NCBI RefSeq assembly: GCF_001750685.1
Contig: NZ_CP017269.1
Coordinates: 868,001-932,000, forward strand
Direction of reading: 5' to 3'
DNA length: 64,000 nt
Source: Geosporobacter ferrireducens
GTDB lineage: Bacteria; Bacillota; Clostridia; Peptostreptococcales; Thermotaleaceae
Shown here: positions 18,696-27,379 of the stretch, piece by piece
How positions within the stretch are numbered: position 1 is the stretch's first letter
Layout of the letters: each line of letters opens with the position of its first letter
Notes under the pieces: generated by a model
Seen by the model: the letters and a program-made list of their open reading frames with translations, nothing else
Databases searched by the model: none
Told to the model about the DNA's origin: nothing
Position numbers and translations under genes: made by a program

Positions 18696-18710
18696 TCTTT
18701 GACTAATATC

Positions 18711-20147
18711 TTACTTTACTGAATCCATGTACTTTTGTTGTATTTCATCTAATTTCTCCAAGATTGCAGCATCTAAAGTTGAGCCTGGATGATTTTCCAT
18801 TATTTTATTTATCCATTCTTTTGCTATAGAATGTACTTCTGACTGATCTGGATTCTTCATTCTTCTGCTGAATAGGCTTGGATACCAAACTTGTTTGAAT
18901 TTCTTGAAGGTTTCCTTTTCGTTTAGATAATGTCCTCCGTGACCTACTCTTGAAATCAAATCCAGATTGAGTGTCGCATCATCAACTTTAATGCCTCTAG
19001 CATAATGCTTGGCTGCCTCAATGATTTCATCTGCAATAACTACCATTACAGGCGATACACTATTACAATGGTCCATGATTCCAACATCATGAACGACGTT
19101 GGCTTTGCTCAAAAATGTTGAGAAAACCTGCATACTCACTTCTGCAAAAGCTTGAGCATCAAGACTTTTTGAATCGCTGCAGGCTGCCGTACCATAGAAA
19201 GGTAGATTATAATAATCTGCCATCTCTGAAGCTGCCGCGATCATTAAGTGGAACTCTGGCGCTGCATAACTGCCTATACTGGTTTTCATATCAAATATAG
19301 AAGGCATTGCACCGATTATAAACGGAGCTCCTGGGTTGATGAGTTGTGTAACCACAATTCCCGTGAGGATTTCTGAATAACATTGAGCCAATGTTGTAGC
19401 CATGTTCATTGGTGCTGTACCGCCCATCATACAATAAGGCATATAAACCACCGGTATCTTATTGATGGCACTTAGATAAAGCTTTTCCGTGCTTTCAGCA
19501 GGATGGGTCAGTGGTGGTATCGGCTCGCAATAATTAAAAATAAATGGTTTTTCTTGTAACACCTCTTTTCCGCCTGCAACCAAAGCCGCTATATCTATGA
19601 TTTCCTGAATCGTGTCAATATCATTGGTTGAAAAATTAATCGGTTTTTCAAAGTATTTAAGGGTTTCAATAAAGCTTATTACAGATTGTACCTTGGGATC
19701 AACATCACTGGAAAGCCCTACAGAAAGGACAAAATCAATATTCTTTAGATTTTGAGCAATCTTACACATCAATTCTGTATCTTTCTTTAAGAAAGGTCTT
19801 ACACTGTCAGTTTCTATATCCAGTATTTCCAGTTGGTCTGCATGGGTACCAAAATACAGATTGTTTTTACTGTTTAATATCATATGAGGATTCTTATTTC
19901 TATCATAGATAATTACCTCTTTGGGAACGGTCTCTAATGCCTTTCTTACCAGATCCCTCGATATTCGCGTAATTCCATTTTCATCCGTATAACAACCATT
20001 CTCATGGAGCAGTTTCAAGGTTCTTTCTCCTGATATCTTCATTCCTAGTTGTTCCATGATGGTTAAGCTGGCTTCATTGATTTGTTCTATGGCCTCATCT
20101 GATAAAACAGCGAACTTGATATTTCTTTCAATATTATATTTTTTCAT
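18711..20147 (-). CDS. MttB-family corrinoid methyltransferase, non-pyrrolysine (paralog 2)
   Basis: A 478-residue MttB-family protein, clearly diverged from the paralog at 14750. It retains LYFGTHADQLEILD, PIPPLTHPAEST, MPYCMMGGTAPMNMATTLAQ and NLPFYGTAACSDSKSLD. The frame is open throughout, so it is not a pyrrolysine enzyme. It probably demethylates a second quaternary amine, or a partly demethylated product of the first, onto the single corrinoid protein of the operon. The ATG follows GAGGG. Confidence 0.9.
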   Translation of the reverse strand: MKKYNIERNIKFAVLSDEAIEQINEASLTIMEQLGMKISGERTLKLLHENGCYTDENGITRISRDLVRKALETVPKEVIIYDRNKNPHMILNSKNNLYFGTHADQLEILDIETDSVRPFLKKDTELMCKIAQNLKNIDFVLSVGLSSDVDPKVQSVISFIETLKYFEKPINFSTNDIDTIQEIIDIAALVAGGKEVLQEKPFIFNYCEPIPPLTHPAESTEKLYLSAINKIPVVYMPYCMMGGTAPMNMATTLAQCYSEILTGIVVTQLINPGAPFIIGAMPSIFDMKTSIGSYAAPEFHLMIAAASEMADYYNLPFYGTAACSDSKSLDAQAFAEVSMQVFSTFLSKANVVHDVGIMDHCNSVSPVMVVIADEIIEAAKHYARGIKVDDATLNLDLISRVGHGGHYLNEKETFKKFKQVWYPSLFSRRMKNPDQSEVHSIAKEWINKIMENHPGSTLDAAILEKLDEIQQKYMDSVK

Positions 20148-20185
20148 AGGAGATCCCTCACTTTATTAATCAATCCATTATTCAT

Positions 20186-21403
20186 CTATTTTAGCGTTCC
20201 ATTATGAAGGTAATCTAGCATTTCTTCTTTGCCCATCTCTCCAAGTCCCAAGTATTCTAATGTATATCCGTCAGCATAAAAATCTCTTTCCAGCATGGCA
20301 GATGCTAAGTTAATCATAGAATCAATAACAGGCGTAGCAACACCAAGTTTTTTGCCAAGTTCATGATAAACATGACAACCCACAGGTATATCCTCTGTGA
20401 TGTATCGATTCTCCATGGTAAATGGGCCTGTTCCAATTTGAATTTCATCAATTTGGTCAAATGGAATTACATAATCTTCTCCCATATATTCACAACCTAA
20501 GATATTTTCTCTTGAGAAAAATTGTTCCTTTTTGAATTCCTGGATTCCGACTCCTGCAGCTTTAGCAATCGCACATTCTTCTTGATAAAGACTGTATTGT
20601 ACCTTAGAAATAGATGGACAATAAGCATGAGAATAAATAGAGAAGTCATATTTGTTCTCACCGTAAATCAATCCCCAATTTTCCATTGTTCCTACACCTA
20701 GAATCGTACCTGGGCAATGAAGAATGGGGTTGACATTGCTAAAGCCAGTGTCTAAAACGGTGTCCCCACCTACAGGTCCATCTCCATTTGTGATTGCATC
20801 CATGGATGGTATATATTTAACACTCTCTAGAAAATCTGCCTGATCACAACTGGGGAGACTGGCACCTCTTAATGTGATGGCTCGATAATATACACGAATG
20901 CTTGGAAGAACAACGCCGCCTTTGATATCTACTCTTGAACCATATGGCGAGGAGGACCAACCACCTACGATAACCTTCTTCGTGCATCCAGCTTCCCGCA
21001 TCATTTTTCTTAATAGTAAAGAACCATAGTTATCAGGGTAGATATGTATAACCTGGCCATCCTCTAAATGGGGAATCATGGCCTTAAAGAAAGGTTCGTG
21101 ACCCATTGCAGGAGTTGTAACCAAAATAATTCCTGCACCTTTTATAGCTTCCTCGATGGAGGTCGTTACTTTTTCAAATCTTGCGATCCCTTCTCGTTTA
21201 AAACCATATAAATTTAACTGCTGTCCATAGAAATTTATTCCTTGGCGTTCTACACCAAAAAGAGTTTTTGCGGCAAAGGGTTCTAAATCGCAAATTCTGA
21301 CCTTTTTGCCTGCAAGTGCACAATCCCCCGCTTGAGCCTTTCCTACAGCCCCTGCACCCAGAACTGCGATAGGCATATCCTTCAAATAACTCATTCTCTC
21401 CAT
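20186..21403 (-). CDS. NAD/NADP octopine/nopaline-dehydrogenase-family protein
   Basis: A 405-residue protein. The N-terminal Rossmann fold starts PIAVLGAGAVGKAQAGDCAL, and the NAD/NADP octopine/nopaline dehydrogenase C-terminal domain holds HCPGTILGVGTMENWG with the conserved His near residue 240. Opine dehydrogenases join or split an amino acid and a 2-oxo acid by reductive amination. Similar proteins of unknown function occur in other methyltransferase clusters. GGAGG lies 8 nt before the ATG. It sits between the corrinoid protein and MttB paralog 2, so oxidation of a demethylated secondary amine is a reasonable guess. Confidence 0.75.
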   Translation of the reverse strand: MERMSYLKDMPIAVLGAGAVGKAQAGDCALAGKKVRICDLEPFAAKTLFGVERQGINFYGQQLNLYGFKREGIARFEKVTTSIEEAIKGAGIILVTTPAMGHEPFFKAMIPHLEDGQVIHIYPDNYGSLLLRKMMREAGCTKKVIVGGWSSSPYGSRVDIKGGVVLPSIRVYYRAITLRGASLPSCDQADFLESVKYIPSMDAITNGDGPVGGDTVLDTGFSNVNPILHCPGTILGVGTMENWGLIYGENKYDFSIYSHAYCPSISKVQYSLYQEECAIAKAAGVGIQEFKKEQFFSRENILGCEYMGEDYVIPFDQIDEIQIGTGPFTMENRYITEDIPVGCHVYHELGKKLGVATPVIDSMINLASAMLERDFYADGYTLEYLGLGEMGKEEMLDYLHNGTLK

Positions 21404-21489
21404 GTCTTATTCCTCCACTCCATCAATATTTATTCAAACTCTTTAAATAATCCCTTAAATACTTCTTAACGCTCACTGGTATACAACAC

Positions 21490-22125
21490 TTAGGCTATAT
21501 TTAAAAGCTTTTTACATAGTGAAATGGCACCGCCTGCATCATCTGAGTATCCATCAGCATTTATCGTTTTTGCAAACTCGGCAGTTACAGGTGCCCCTCC
21601 TACAATAATTTTTGCTGATACTTCATTTTTTCTTAATAGCTCTACAGTTTCCTGCATAGAAACCATCGTTGTGGTCAAAAGTGCTGATAAGCCGATAATA
21701 TCAGGTTTTTCCTTTTCGTAAATCTCTAAGAACTTATCTGGCCCTTGATCTATACCTATATCTATAACTTCAAAGCCACTTACCTCAAACATCATTTTAA
21801 TCAGATTCTTACCAATATCGTGTAAATCACCTGCTACAGTCCCTATAACGATTTTCCCAAGGGTCTTCATCTCTGCATCTCCCATTTTGGGCTTAAGATA
21901 TTCCATACCTGCCTTCATGGTTTCTGCACACATCAGTACTTCAGGTATAAACAGGTCTCCACACTCCATTTGTTTTCCCACCACATTCATGGCTTCCGTA
22001 AGACCTTCTGTCATGATCCTGTTTACAGGTACTAAAGCATCAAGAGCTTGATCAATCAACATAATGACTGAATCTTCATCTCCTTCAATAACACATTCTT
22101 TGATTCGTGTAATCATATCCTCCAT
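21490..22125 (-). CDS. Corrinoid (B12-binding) methyl-carrier protein
   Basis: A 211-residue MtgC/MttC-type protein. An N-terminal helical cap (B12-binding_2, about 1-85) is followed by a B12-binding Rossmann domain with the cobalt-ligand motif DLHDIGKNL near residue 100 and the downstream IVGGAPVT. It shuttles the methyl group from the MttB proteins to the methyl-THF methyltransferase encoded just upstream. No corrinoid-reactivation (RamA-type) gene lies in the window. Confidence 0.95.
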   Translation of the reverse strand: MEDMITRIKECVIEGDEDSVIMLIDQALDALVPVNRIMTEGLTEAMNVVGKQMECGDLFIPEVLMCAETMKAGMEYLKPKMGDAEMKTLGKIVIGTVAGDLHDIGKNLIKMMFEVSGFEVIDIGIDQGPDKFLEIYEKEKPDIIGLSALLTTTMVSMQETVELLRKNEVSAKIIVGGAPVTAEFAKTINADGYSDDAGGAISLCKKLLNIA

Positions 22126-22143
22126 CTTTTCTTCCCCCTTATT

Positions 22144-22944
22144 CTAAAATTCAAGACTCCCTTTTCTAAAAGCTTTTAAATATTTTTTTGCAAACTTATC
22201 CTTATTCAGCAGCGCTTCGGTAGCGTAGATCATCGCCATCATTCTTTTATTTCCCGGATCTAGAATCGCGCCGTCGAGTCCAGCCATCATACATAGACTC
22301 AAAAACGTAGCATTGAGTAAGCCTCTCTTTGGAAGCCCATAGGAGATATTACTCAATCCACACATAAAATGCACCTCTTGAAAGCTTTCCTTAATCCCCA
22401 GGATTGTGTCTAGGGCAATATTTCCCATTTCTCCGGAAGAACTAATCGGTTGGATCAATGGGTCAATAAATATATCCGATTCACGGATACCCATAATCTT
22501 TAATTTTTCAATAAGTTCTTTCCCAACCTGTACCCTCGTATCAGCATCCTTAGGCATACCGAAGGCATCGTCTATTACGAGTGCTACGATAGCGGCCTCA
22601 TAATTCCCAATTAATGGTCCTATCTGGGTAAATCTCTCATTCTCATTTGTAATAGAATTGATTAGGGCTTTTCCCTTATGCACTTTTAGGGCTGCCTCTA
22701 ATGCTTTAGGGTTCGGACTGTCAATACAACATGGCAAATCCACCACTTGTTGTACTGTCCTTACCAGCCAGGGTAGAGCTACCTCCTCTTCGTTTATGAG
22801 AGTTCCGCAATTGACGTCTATATAATCTGCCCCTCCGTCAGCTTGAACCTTTGCCAGCTCCTGAATGAACTTTTCATCCCTATTTATGACGGCTTCTGTT
22901 ACACCTTTCAAGCTGGTATTTATTTTTTCGCCTACTATAATCAC
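22144..22944 (-). CDS. Methyltetrahydrofolate:corrinoid methyltransferase (MtgA/MtrH/AcsE-like)
   Basis: A 266-residue pterin-binding TIM-barrel protein. Recognisable stretches are IVGEKINTS, GADYIDVNCGT and the PLIQPISSSGEMGN loop. It moves the methyl from the corrinoid protein to tetrahydrofolate, feeding the Wood-Ljungdahl methyl branch. Start at GTG 22944, with GAGGAGG 8 nt upstream; the GTG at 22953 lies within that site. It is the first gene of the operon and sits behind a sigma-54 promoter. Confidence 0.92.
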   Translation of the reverse strand: MIIVGEKINTSLKGVTEAVINRDEKFIQELAKVQADGGADYIDVNCGTLINEEEVALPWLVRTVQQVVDLPCCIDSPNPKALEAALKVHKGKALINSITNENERFTQIGPLIGNYEAAIVALVIDDAFGMPKDADTRVQVGKELIEKLKIMGIRESDIFIDPLIQPISSSGEMGNIALDTILGIKESFQEVHFMCGLSNISYGLPKRGLLNATFLSLCMMAGLDGAILDPGNKRMMAMIYATEALLNKDKFAKKYLKAFRKGSLEF

Positions 22945-23013
22945 AACGCACACCTCCTCTTGTACTTTTTTTAGTCTCTATTCGTAAACTATTTGTTTCA
23001 CAGTGATATATTT

Positions 23014-23030
23014 TGCAACAAGCATGCCAA
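23014..23030 (-). promoter_or_regulatory. Sigma-54 promoter of the methyltransferase operon
   Basis: On the minus strand TTGGCATGCTTGTTGCA fits the -24/-12 consensus (TGGCAY-N5-TTGCW) with exactly 10 nt between GG and GC. It lies about 70 bp before the first gene of the operon and beside a sigma-54 activator gene. Confidence 0.85.
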
Positions 23031-23067
23031 TTCAAACTTTTACGATACAGTATCTTTCCCGCTAAAC

Positions 23068-23123
23068 GAAAAAAACTGAGGGTTGCATGAGATGCTGTAA
23101 AAATCTCATGTAATCCTCAGTTT
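23068..23123 (-). terminator. Terminator of the sigma-54 activator gene
   Basis: AAACTGAGG and CCTCAGTTT, plus inner CATGAGAT/ATCTCATG, form a long stem followed by T on the minus strand. Upstream of it, the gap 23124-23423 holds another stem (GAACCT at 23165 with AGGTTC at 23188) followed by seven T on the plus strand; no gene is seen there. Confidence 0.7.
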
Positions 23124-23423
23124 CTCTTATTGACTAATAAAACGCTAATATTCATCGATGGAGAACCTGCACTTAAATAGTGAAGGTTCCAGTTTTTTTA
23201 GCCTGCGACCCCTCAAATCCATATCTTAAAGCTAGCTTTACATGCTTTTCCATGTCAAAATGATATAAATCTATGTCACTTTAAGATAGTGTAAAAACCT
23301 TTTCAAAGATAGTTTTCTTCGCTTTCAATCGGAATACAGATGTCAAAATGAAACAATATATGAACTTTTTAATTCATGTAAAATGCATTTAAGTGCCCTT
23401 TTATCCCTTCAACAGTCTTGTAT

Positions 23424-25166
23424 CTATGAATAGTATCCAACAGGTTTTATTTTGTACTCTTTAATCTTTCTATATATTGTAGACCGACTTATACCCAGGC
23501 TGTTTGCTGCAAGTATCTTTCCCTCATCACTCCAACCAAAATGATTGAGTACTTTTATAATATGTTCCTTCTCTATATCAGCCATTGTTTTTATCTTTTT
23601 TGCAGGTTCCTCATTCAAGTTTATCTGATAAGGTAAAGACTGCCTTGTAATATACTCTGTATATTCGATACTTACCGCATATTCAATAGCATTTTTTAGT
23701 TCTCTTACATTACCTTTCCACTCATACTGAACAAATATATCCTTTACTTCATTATCCAAATCAATAATCTTTTTACTAAGCTTATTCGCATACATACTAA
23801 TAAAATATTGAGAAAGCAATAAGATATCTTCTTTCCGTTCTCTCAAAGGCGGTATAAAAAGGGTGATCACATTCAATCTATGAAAAAGATCTTCTCTAAA
23901 TTTTCCCTTTTCAACCAAGCTTTTCAAATCTACATTTGTAGCTGCTATCACTCTGATATCTATAGGATTTTCTTTTATACTACCAATCTTCTCAATGGTT
24001 CTATTCTCCAAAACCCTTAGAAGCTTAGGCTGAACATGTAAAGGAATGGCTTCGATTTCATCTAAAAAAACAGTTCCCTTGTTCGCTGCAAAAAATTTTC
24101 CATCTTTTCCAGTGCTTGTAGCACCCGTAAATGCTCCCTTTTCATACCCAAACAATTCACTTTCTACCAATCCTTCAGGAATAGCGCTGCAATTTATGAC
24201 TGTAAAATTATTATTTCTTCTTAGACTGTTCTTATAGATATATTCTGAAAAGAGTTCTTTTCCTGTTCCCGTTTCACCAACTAAAAGTACTGTTGATTCT
24301 GTAGCTGCCACTTGCCTTACTCTATCCATAAAAACAGTAAATTTTCTGTCTTTTCCAATGATTGCATGGTTCTTCGTACTTACCCTTCTATAGTTCTCTC
24401 TACTGCTTTGATGATCCTCTAGAAGATTTATAATTGTACTCTCTACATTTTTTCCAATACAGACTTTTTTAATATGACATAAATAATGACTATGTCCTAT
24501 AGTAATTTTCTGATAATCATTGTTCCTGGTCTCTAAATTTATCCTGGGCAAAACGTCAAATATGAATTGTCCAATCATAATAGAACGATTCATATTGAGT
24601 CTATTCTCAATAAATTCATTTAAATTTATTATTTTTTCTTCCTTATCTAGGAGAATAACACCCATATCCAATTCATTAATAATCGAATTGTGAATAATAT
24701 CATAGTAACTGATATGCTGCTTCACATTGCTTTCAGCAATTTTTGCACAAATCAATTTGCCTATCTCTTCTATAAACATCAGTAGATCATTCGTTGTATG
24801 CTGTAGAAAATTATTATCTCCTTCAAAAGTAACAACCCCTATTACGCCTATGATTTCTCCCTCAAATATAATTGAGGAATATACAGCTTTTTTATACAAA
24901 CAGTTTCCGTAAAAAGAGCAATTCATACAAAATGGTTCTTCCCCCGGGTTATTAACAACCAATCTTTTTTCCTTCGTTTTATTTATTAAATTAGCGATCA
25001 TTCCTTTACGGGTTACCTTTTGACCTACTGTATCTTTTAATATACCTGTCCCTGCAATTCTAGTTAAATTCGTATCAATAACTTCAATATCTAAGTTCAG
25101 TAAATTCGATGTAGCTTCAGCTAATTGTTGAAAAACCTGCTGCATACTTTGTAATGTTGTTAGCAT
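23424..25166 (-). CDS. Sigma-54-dependent transcriptional activator (GAF/PAS-AAA+-Fis)
   Basis: An activator of about 580 residues. The N-terminal GAF-like sensory domain has a Cys cluster CMNCSFYGNC (near residue 85) that could bind metal or a cofactor. A PAS-like segment follows, then the AAA+ core with Walker A GETGTGKE, the sigma-54 contact loop GAFTGA and FLDEIEAI. The C-terminal Fis HTH reads ILAANSLGISRSTIYRKIKEY. Start at ATG 25166, preceded by GGGGTGG; the longer frame from 25232 has no such site. It lies between two operons with sigma-54 promoters and probably activates both on sensing a quaternary amine. Confidence 0.93.
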   Translation of the reverse strand: MLTTLQSMQQVFQQLAEATSNLLNLDIEVIDTNLTRIAGTGILKDTVGQKVTRKGMIANLINKTKEKRLVVNNPGEEPFCMNCSFYGNCLYKKAVYSSIIFEGEIIGVIGVVTFEGDNNFLQHTTNDLLMFIEEIGKLICAKIAESNVKQHISYYDIIHNSIINELDMGVILLDKEEKIINLNEFIENRLNMNRSIMIGQFIFDVLPRINLETRNNDYQKITIGHSHYLCHIKKVCIGKNVESTIINLLEDHQSSRENYRRVSTKNHAIIGKDRKFTVFMDRVRQVAATESTVLLVGETGTGKELFSEYIYKNSLRRNNNFTVINCSAIPEGLVESELFGYEKGAFTGATSTGKDGKFFAANKGTVFLDEIEAIPLHVQPKLLRVLENRTIEKIGSIKENPIDIRVIAATNVDLKSLVEKGKFREDLFHRLNVITLFIPPLRERKEDILLLSQYFISMYANKLSKKIIDLDNEVKDIFVQYEWKGNVRELKNAIEYAVSIEYTEYITRQSLPYQINLNEEPAKKIKTMADIEKEHIIKVLNHFGWSDEGKILAANSLGISRSTIYRKIKEYKIKPVGYYS

Positions 25167-25362
25167 GCTTAACCACCCCGTATTTTGTGTTTTCCTGAAT
25201 TTTTTCTTTATTGCCAAGTGGATGTAAAACATTTAGTTTTTTATATTTTATTCCATAATTATTTTGTTTTTCCTTCATGCTTCTAAGGTTTTCATCTTAA
25301 ATTGATAGAATTATGCATTTATTTTCCTGCCAGTTTATGCATTACTATGTGCAATGTCTTGA

Positions 25363-25425
25363 AAATGAAGAGACGTCCTATCTATATCTGCTGCGGAAAC
25401 AGTATCACTAAGGACGCCTTCATTT
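25363..25425. other. Structured intergenic element of unknown role
   Basis: The gap 25167-25631 has no gene. AAATGAAG/CTTCATTT and CGTCCT/AGGACG form nested stems around an inner CTG/CAG pair. No T run follows, so it is not a classic terminator. Directly behind the BCCT stop (25596-25631) lies a long A/T homopolymer-rich tract. Confidence 0.4.
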
Positions 25426-25631
25426 GAATACAATTGGCATGCTCTTTTTTGAACTTAATACAAGATTAAAGTTTTTTAAAATCCTAGAAAGCTGATTCAA
25501 TATCCCTTCAAGGATCGTAAATATTTGTAATAGGTTAATTAACTATACACATTTTAAAAAATTTCCTGTATACTATGTATGTATCAAATTCTAACTTTTT
25601 TTATTTTTTTTATTTTTCTTTTTTTTTTTTG

Positions 25632-27197
25632 CTAATTTCCGGCTTCTTCTTTCTTCTTAGACTTACTAACTACATCAAACTTATATGGATCCTTCATAAT
25701 ATAACCTAATGAAACTATGCTTAATATTCCTAGGAATAATGCAGGGAAGCCTCCTAAGTATGAAAGCATCTTTATGCCATCAATCCCAAGAGTTGCAATG
25801 AATATCAGTGCAATTGCACCAACAGCTACACCCCAGGTTACTTTAAGGTATAGTGGAGCTTCCTGTGCTCCTTCAGTGATTCCAGTGGTACAAATACTTG
25901 CCATTGCATTGGTCGTCGAGTCTGTTGCTGTTATAAAGGAAATAATTACAGCAAGCAGGTAAATACCAATCAACAAGCCAGATAGAGGTAAATTTCCCAG
26001 TACTGCATATCCTGCTGCCGCTGATCCTTGTTCATTCATAATTGCTAATATATCTACCTTACCAGTCACTTGGAAGTTGATTGCACTGCCACCTAGAATC
26101 GTCATCCATACTGCACTGAATATACTTGGAATTACAAAATTCATTGTTATGACTTCTTTTACCTTGTAACCATATGCAATCCTGGCTAAGAATACAGCGG
26201 TTACCGGAGCCCAGGCCATCCAGTTTGACCAGTAAAACGTTGTCCAGCCTGTTGCCCATTCATCTCCGGCTGCAGTACCCGTAAACAATGCCTTATTGAA
26301 TATTCCAGATAAGAATCCACCGAATGCTTCCGTGCCGGAACTAAACATATATACAGTTGGCCCTAAAAGCACTAGTACACCTAATATGACATAGTAAATA
26401 TATACGTTGATATCCGATAGAATCCTAATTCCCTTCATCAATCCTGTACCAGATGAAATGATAAAGGCAATTGTACCAATGATGGTAATAACGATCCATA
26501 AACTTTTATCGTTATTAATGCCCAGCAGTGCATTAATTCCACCGCCCATATTCATAACAGCTGTTCCAAAGGAAGCAGAAATGCCTGCTGCAACTGCAAA
26601 TAAAATCACAGCATCAATTACCATATCTAACTTGCTTTGATCATATTTGCCTATGATAGGAGATATTTGTGAACCTACGCTGAAGGGACGTTTCATATTA
26701 TAGTATGCGAAAGCAAACACAACGGTTGGTACTGCGTAAAATGCGTAGGGTATAAATGTCCAATGCAGATAAAGTGTTTCCATTGCAAACTTAGCTGCTG
26801 CCGGCGACATTGGTTCTATCCCTAAAGATTCTGGCGGATATGCCAAATGCCAGATAGGCTCTGCAGTTCCCCAGAATAGAATCCCTGCAGCAATCGTTGT
26901 ACATAATGTTATTGCAAACCAAGATGTTTTTTTAAGCAGCGGTTTTGCATCCTCTCCACCTATTCTTACATTTCCTAAAGGTGAAAAATACGCACCAATC
27001 ATTACTAACAAACATAAAACACCTGCCCAACTAAACATCCAGCCACATTGAACCGTCATAAAATCCTTTGCTGTTGTAGTAACTTTTAAAAAAGCTTCCG
27101 GACTTGCAAAGTTCAAAATAATTGCTAATACTAATAAAATGAATGCTGGGAAGAATACCAATGGTCTAATGCTGTTGTTTTTTGATTGTGTACCCAT
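25632..27197 (-). CDS. BCCT-family betaine/carnitine/choline transporter (paralog 1)
   Basis: A 521-residue Na+/H+-coupled transporter for quaternary amines. Typical segments are TSWFAITLCTTIAAGILFWGTAEP, LYLHWTFIPYAFYAVP, and TTFYWSNWMAWAPVTAVFLARIAYG with the Trp-rich binding region. It differs clearly from the BCCT at 16168, so the two probably take up different substrates. It is transcribed alone from its own sigma-54 promoter. GAGGAGG precedes the ATG. Confidence 0.94.
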   Translation of the reverse strand: MGTQSKNNSIRPLVFFPAFILLVLAIILNFASPEAFLKVTTTAKDFMTVQCGWMFSWAGVLCLLVMIGAYFSPLGNVRIGGEDAKPLLKKTSWFAITLCTTIAAGILFWGTAEPIWHLAYPPESLGIEPMSPAAAKFAMETLYLHWTFIPYAFYAVPTVVFAFAYYNMKRPFSVGSQISPIIGKYDQSKLDMVIDAVILFAVAAGISASFGTAVMNMGGGINALLGINNDKSLWIVITIIGTIAFIISSGTGLMKGIRILSDINVYIYYVILGVLVLLGPTVYMFSSGTEAFGGFLSGIFNKALFTGTAAGDEWATGWTTFYWSNWMAWAPVTAVFLARIAYGYKVKEVITMNFVIPSIFSAVWMTILGGSAINFQVTGKVDILAIMNEQGSAAAGYAVLGNLPLSGLLIGIYLLAVIISFITATDSTTNAMASICTTGITEGAQEAPLYLKVTWGVAVGAIALIFIATLGIDGIKMLSYLGGFPALFLGILSIVSLGYIMKDPYKFDVVSKSKKKEEAGN

Positions 27198-27249
27198 GCT
27201 ACAACCTCCTCATAATAATAGTTTGTTACTTTAGCACAATCTTAAAGCT

Positions 27250-27266
27250 AGCAAGATATATGCCAG
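27250..27266 (-). promoter_or_regulatory. Sigma-54 promoter of the BCCT transporter gene
   Basis: On the minus strand CTGGCATATATCTTGCT has GG and GC spaced by 10 nt, matching -24/-12. It lies about 55 bp before the BCCT ATG. Confidence 0.82.
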
Positions 27267-27379
27267 TATAGCTCAAACTTTGAATATCCCCCCTTTCCCA
27301 GTAACAATAAGATTTTCACTTAATTTTTAAATCTAAATATTAAAAGGATTACGTTTTCCTGAGAACTACGAGCCAAAAG

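Noticed and set aside
14750..20147. Pyrrolysine-containing MttB
   Set aside because: Both MttB-family frames are complete without an in-frame amber codon and have the usual non-pyrrolysine length.
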